A DNA stretch of 64,000 nt from positions 48,184 through 112,183 of the forward strand of contig JBJDXR010000028.1 of assembly GCA_051866775.1 (NCBI GenBank), read 5' to 3'. The notes beneath the pieces are model-generated. The model saw nothing but the letters and a program-made list of their open reading frames with translations. It did no database searches and was not told the DNA's origin. Each line of letters opens with the position of its first letter. Position 1 is the stretch's first letter. The stretch comes from RUG626 sp051866775. GTDB lineage: Bacteria; Bacillota; Clostridia; Oscillospirales; Oscillospiraceae. This document shows positions 60,430 through 64,000 of this stretch, piece after piece. Made by a program: the position numbers and the translations under genes.

Positions 60430-61947
60430 TCAGTTATTGGTATTAAAGTCGTAGCTTCTGTACTGTATGGCCTCGGCAAGATGCTGGGGCGCAATGTCCC
60501 CGCCTCCGTCAAGGTCTGCGATCGTCCGCGCCACACGCAGTATCCGGTCGTAGGAACGGGCCGTAAGGCCCAGGCGGTCAAAAGCGGAACGCATGAGCTT
60601 TTCCGCAGCGGGTGAAAGCTCGCAATAAGAGTGGAGCAGCTCCGAGCCAATCTGGGCGTTGCAGGAGACGTCCGCGCCCTCATAGCGCCGCTGCTGGAGC
60701 CTTCGGGCCGCGTTCACCCTCTCCCGTATGGCGGAGGAGGCTTCTGCCGGCGTGCGCTCTCTAAGCTCGTCATATTCAAGTGCCGGGACCTCAATGTGCA
60801 TGTCAATGCGGTCAAGGAGCGGCCCGGAAACCTTGGCGCGGTAAGCCTCCACAGATGCCCGTGAACAGGTGCAGCGCCCGGATGGGTGTCCAAACCAGCC
60901 GCATTTGCAGGGGTTCATGGCGCACACCAGCATAAACCGGCTGGGATAAACAGCCGTCCCAGCCGCCCTGGATATGGTCACCTTTCCATCCTCCATGGGC
61001 TGACGCAGGGCCTCGATCGCGTCCCGTCGAAACTCCGGAAGCTCGTCGAGAAACAGAACTCCGTTGTGGGCAAGGCTGATCTCCCCCGGCTGGAGCTGCG
61101 CGCCGCCGGCCATGGCCGAGTGGGTCATGGTGTGGTGGGGCGAGCGGAATGGGCGCTCCGATATTATATGGCTCTCCGACAGGGTCTGTCCCGATACGGA
61201 GTATATGGCGGTAGTCTCAAGCTGCTCTGCTCGGCTCATATCCGGGAGTATCGTGGGAAGTCGCTTTGCCAGCATGCTCTTTCCCGCGCCGGGAGGGCCG
61301 ATAAGAAGTATATTATGCCCACCTGCGGCAGCGACCTCAAGGGCACGCTTCACATTCTCCTGACCCCTGACCTCGGAAAAATCCACACCGTAGGACGGAG
61401 ACCGCTGAAGCTCCGGCGCTTCGGCTGGGGATATTGGCTCCGAGCCGTCAAGGTGGCGCAGAAGTTGGGCGGCATGGCCGACCGGATAAACCTCAATGCC
61501 GCCGGCAAAGCAGGCCTCGTCGGCGTTAGGCTCCGGAACAAAAACAGCGCGAAGGCCGCTCCGGGCTGCGCGCATGGCCATAGACAGTACACCGGAGACC
61601 GGACGTACATCGCCTGTAAGGGACAGCTCGCCAATAAAAGCGCAGTCCTCCGGAAGCGGCTTTATAAGCTCCGCGGCGGAGAGTATGCTTAAAAATATCG
61701 GCAGATCGTAAAGCGTCCCGGCTTTTTTCCTGTCTGCCGGGGCGAGGTTGACCGTTACACGTGATACCGGAAATTTAAGCCCGCAGTTTTTTATGGCGGA
61801 GCGCACCCGCTCGCGTGATTCACGCACCGCCGCGTCAGGAAGCCCAACAACGTCAAAGGCAGGCAGTCCGGAGGATAACGAGCACTCCACAGAGACGTCA
61901 AAGCCGTCAATCCCGGATATGCCCAGTGAACGGACACGTCTTACCAC
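60430..61947 (-). CDS. comM: YifB/ComM-family Mg-chelatase-like AAA+ ATPase
   Basis: This 505-residue protein has the ComM N-terminal domain (about 1-160), the Walker A GPPGAGKSM near 218, and AMNPCKCGWFGHPSGRC with two cysteine pairs before the C-terminal lid domain. ComM is a hexameric helicase that extends recombination during natural transformation. It heads the operon with thiI, M28 and cinA. Confidence 0.95.
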   Translation of the reverse strand: MVRRVRSLGISGIDGFDVSVECSLSSGLPAFDVVGLPDAAVRESRERVRSAIKNCGLKFPVSRVTVNLAPADRKKAGTLYDLPIFLSILSAAELIKPLPEDCAFIGELSLTGDVRPVSGVLSMAMRAARSGLRAVFVPEPNADEACFAGGIEVYPVGHAAQLLRHLDGSEPISPAEAPELQRSPSYGVDFSEVRGQENVKRALEVAAAGGHNILLIGPPGAGKSMLAKRLPTILPDMSRAEQLETTAIYSVSGQTLSESHIISERPFRSPHHTMTHSAMAGGAQLQPGEISLAHNGVLFLDELPEFRRDAIEALRQPMEDGKVTISRAAGTAVYPSRFMLVCAMNPCKCGWFGHPSGRCTCSRASVEAYRAKVSGPLLDRIDMHIEVPALEYDELRERTPAEASSAIRERVNAARRLQQRRYEGADVSCNAQIGSELLHSYCELSPAAEKLMRSAFDRLGLTARSYDRILRVARTIADLDGGGDIAPQHLAEAIQYRSYDFNTNN

Positions 61948-62044
61948 AGGCCGTCCCCCTCTTTTTTCAACAAATTATATTTATTATAGCAACAGGGATT
62001 TGCGATTGCAAGGGAAAAGCGCCCGGTGGGTACTCGGGCAGCTG

Positions 62045-62081
62045 AAAGGGCCGTAAGCTGAAAATCTGCTTACGGCCCTTT
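62045..62081. terminator. Terminator between the MATE gene and comM
   Basis: A 14-base stem (62045-62058 with 62068-62081) with a 9-base loop and TTTT flank lies after the MATE gene stop, which is about 63 bases upstream on the minus strand. Confidence 0.85.
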
Positions 62082-62143
62082 TAATGTCTCTTAAACAGCG
62101 CTTCACAACCAGCCTATTTCCGTTTGCGCAAAGCTCCCGGCTC

Positions 62144-63493
62144 CTAGTGCCCGGCGCCCAGGCTCTCCGCATTCTGGGCGGCACTGTGTCCCCGGACATA
62201 AAACACAATGGATATCGCAGTCGATACTGTCCAGCCCACAGGCCACGCGCACCATATTCCCAGCGATCCTAAAAAGCGCGAGAACACAAACGCCAGCACC
62301 ACCCTCAATATAAGATCCGTGAACGTGGAGATAAGAAACTGCCGCATCTTGCTCTCCCCGCGCAGTATGGCGTCCGCAACAAGCTTTACCGCCACCATGA
62401 AATAGAACGGTGACAGTATCCTCAAAAACAGCTTTCCTGTCTCAAGGGCGGTCTCCGAACCGTTATCCATGAAGAAGCCCACCAGCGGTCCAGCGGCGAT
62501 CAGGTACAGCGCTATGATTGGGAGGCTTATCGCCCCCACCAGCTGAATTCCGGCCTTGAAGCCTTCTTTTATACGTTCCGGCTTTCCCGCGCCCAAATTC
62601 TGAGCGGTGAAATTTGATATGCCGTTTGCAAGCGTGGAAAAGGATGTTATCACCAGGTTGTTCAGCTTTACCGCCGCGGCATAGCCCGCTATGACGGCGG
62701 ATCCGAAGCTGTTTATTATGCTCTGAATCACTATGTTGCCCACGGATATACAGCACTGCTGGAGCGTGCTGGGAACGGCGATGATCACAAATCTGCGGAA
62801 AAGCGGCAGTGAGAACACCCCCACCGAGGGCGCGTCGATCTTTTTAAGCCTCCTGAATATGACGCCCACCGCCAGAAGGCACGCAGCTCCCTGACATATA
62901 AACGTCGCCCAGGCTACTCCCGCCACACCCATCCTAAGCGTTTTTACAAACAGGATATCCATGAACACGTTAGCCGTGGACGATGCAGCGAGAAACCAAA
63001 AGGGCGTTTTTGAGTCCCCCATTGCAGAGAATATCCCTGTTGACAGATTATAGAAGAACAGGAAAAACAATCCCAGGATATATATCCGCAGGTAAAGGGC
63101 TGAATCTTGGAAAATATTCTCCGGAGTGTTAATAAGCCTCAGAAGCGGATCGCATAGTCCAAGCCCCAGCGAGGCCAGCACGGCGCACAGCACTGCGCTG
63201 GATATAAGACACGTCCAAACGGCGCACTTCATCCTTCCGAAGTCCTTAGATCCGAAAAGCCCCGAGACTATCACCGAACAGCCGATGTTGCAGCCGAAGG
63301 CGAAAGAGATAAATATGAGCGTTATCTCGTAGGAATTGCCTACTGCGGCCAAGGCAGCCTCACCGATGAACTTGCCCGCTATAAGGCTGTCTGCTATATT
63401 GTATATCTGCTGAAAAATTATGCTCCCGAAAAGCGGCAGGCAAAAGCGCCAAAGCACGCTCCGGGTTTTGCCTACCGTAAGGTCTCTCTCCAA
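62144..63493 (-). CDS. MATE-family multidrug/antimicrobial efflux transporter
   Basis: This 449-residue protein has about twelve transmembrane segments in two homologous halves. It begins ERDLTVGK and PLFGSIIFQQIYNIADSLIAGKFIGE, the MATE first helix. MATE proteins export cationic drugs or metabolites using Na+ or H+ gradients. The TTG at 63493 is chosen because it gives the typical start and has GGGGGGGTG 6 bases upstream; a GTG three codons earlier is an alternative. It appears monocistronic, behind a promoter with a palindrome. Confidence 0.9.
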   Translation of the reverse strand: MERDLTVGKTRSVLWRFCLPLFGSIIFQQIYNIADSLIAGKFIGEAALAAVGNSYEITLIFISFAFGCNIGCSVIVSGLFGSKDFGRMKCAVWTCLISSAVLCAVLASLGLGLCDPLLRLINTPENIFQDSALYLRIYILGLFFLFFYNLSTGIFSAMGDSKTPFWFLAASSTANVFMDILFVKTLRMGVAGVAWATFICQGAACLLAVGVIFRRLKKIDAPSVGVFSLPLFRRFVIIAVPSTLQQCCISVGNIVIQSIINSFGSAVIAGYAAAVKLNNLVITSFSTLANGISNFTAQNLGAGKPERIKEGFKAGIQLVGAISLPIIALYLIAAGPLVGFFMDNGSETALETGKLFLRILSPFYFMVAVKLVADAILRGESKMRQFLISTFTDLILRVVLAFVFSRFLGSLGIWCAWPVGWTVSTAISIVFYVRGHSAAQNAESLGAGH

Positions 63494-63502
63494 CCTGCAC
63501 AC

Positions 63503-63546
63503 CCCCCCGATATAATAATTATACGCCCTGCGTCATCGGGGGGCAA
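63503..63546 (-). promoter_or_regulatory. MATE promoter with G-rich inverted repeat
   Basis: On the minus strand TTGCCC (63541-63546) and TATAAT (63518-63523) are 17 bases apart. CCCCCCGAT (63503-63511) and ATCGGGGGG (63535-63543) form a 9-base inverted repeat that overlaps the -35 and flanks the -10; the promoter-distal arm is the ribosome-binding site. This fits a repressor operator. Confidence 0.6.
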
Positions 63547-63759
63547 TCTATAAGATGAATGACTTTTTGTACGCAAAATGCAGTTTTTTTCGCGCTTACA
63601 TACAAAAAACAGGCTTATGCAAGTCAAATTTCACAGACGCCGGTAGCTATTTTCTCTTGGAATATCCTGTCGTGCTCAACAAACAAAAGCACCTTTTTTC
63701 TTCCGTTTAACTTAATGTGTTGGTTTTAGGCTTTTGAGGGATTGTTCGTCAAAATAACA
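63547..63759. other. Intergenic stretch, nothing recognised
   Basis: AT-rich sequence with no convincing open frame. No repeat, RNA or mobile-element end was recognised. Confidence 0.4.
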
Positions 63760-63795
63760 GAAAGAGATTCGCCTTTAAGCCAGCGAATCCCTTTC
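63760..63795 (-). terminator. Possible terminator of the VOC-family gene
   Basis: A 13-base stem with one A-C mismatch (63760-63772 with 63783-63795) and a 10-base loop, followed on the minus strand by a T-rich run, lies 34 bases after the partial VOC gene. Confidence 0.65.
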
Positions 63796-63829
63796 CGTTG
63801 CCCGAAAAACCGGAAGTTGACAAGATGTG

Positions 63830-64000
63830 TTACACGGGTGTTCCTACTTCAATTAGATTTCCGTCAGGGTCATAAAATCTGACAACCTTTTGCCCCCAGC
63901 TGTGTGTCATCAGACGATTGACATATTCGGTTTCGGGGTAGAGCATCTCAAGTCGTGCCACAAATTTTTCTATATCGGATTCTTCAAAATATAATTCGGA
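63830..64000 (-). CDS. Glyoxalase/bleomycin-resistance (VOC) family protein, C-terminal part
   Basis: The last 56 codons are in the window; the start lies beyond 64000. The C-terminal VOC pattern is clear: THSWGQKVVRFYDPDGNLIEVGTP, where the aromatic strand and the final Glu are typical of the metal-binding half of VOC enzymes. Members include glyoxalase I, antibiotic-resistance proteins and dioxygenases. The substrate is unknown. Confidence 0.8.
   Translation of the reverse strand, partial: SELYFEESDIEKFVARLEMLYPETEYVNRLMTHSWGQKVVRFYDPDGNLIEVGTPV

Overview
The window looks like chromosome from an anaerobic, spore-forming, low-G+C-lineage Firmicute with moderately high GC, most likely in or near the Oscillospiraceae/Ruminococcaceae. 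This is inferred from the gene set: a one-polypeptide pyruvate:ferredoxin oxidoreductase, paired GlgC and GlgD, SpoIID, a glycogen-debranching GH13-GH77 fusion, and a PBSX-type phage gene order. No rRNA, tRNA or CRISPR was found, so the lineage call is not firm.

Layout. 1-9486 (minus) is one long tightly packed operon: a branched-chain-amino-acid-type ABC importer (livJ-G-F-H-M), then a UPF0261/Tm-1-like protein, two TIM-barrel PEP-hydrolase-like paralogues, an Old Yellow Enzyme family reductase and at least three tandem EthD-like small proteins. A divergent LysR regulator (9834-10721) probably controls it. 10915-12000 holds a ZIP metal transporter and a small GlsB-type membrane protein. 12032-17135 is a divergent pair, aconitase-isocitrate dehydrogenase against citrate synthase: the oxidative arm from citrate to 2-oxoglutarate. 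17365-18030 is an XRE regulator plus membrane protein with a repeated operator. 18132-32055 (minus) is a glycogen block: glgB-glgP-glgC-glgD-glgA plus a phloretin/DAPG-hydrolase-like gene, a terminator, then the GH13-GH77 fusion with pgi.

32390-46258 (minus) is a compact contractile-tailed phage-derived cluster: terminase, portal, protease/scaffold, capsid, connectors, sheath, tube, baseplate, holin and amidase. It has no integrase, repressor, replication genes, tape measure or tail fibre, which makes it look like a domesticated particle (PBSX-like or gene-transfer-agent-like) rather than an ordinary prophage. Its terminase large subunit has no conventional start codon for its N-terminal motif and follows the preceding gene in the same frame after one TGA.

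46435-64000 is mixed housekeeping: a membrane protein, SpoIID, a P-loop kinase, an HxlR regulator with a small ABM-like protein, nifJ, a formate/nitrite-type channel with a structured leader, two small genes, a candidate sRNA, a polysaccharide deacetylase, the operon comM-thiI-M28 peptidase-cinA, a MATE transporter and the end of a VOC-family gene.

How they work together: the glycogen genes and pgi link storage polysaccharide to glycolysis, NifJ oxidises the resulting pyruvate, and the citrate arm supplies 2-oxoglutarate. The liv-type operon appears to import and degrade an unidentified organic compound. Start codons were revised from ribosome-binding sites and paralogue alignment where stated. 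All function calls rest on motif recognition by eye, not database searches.
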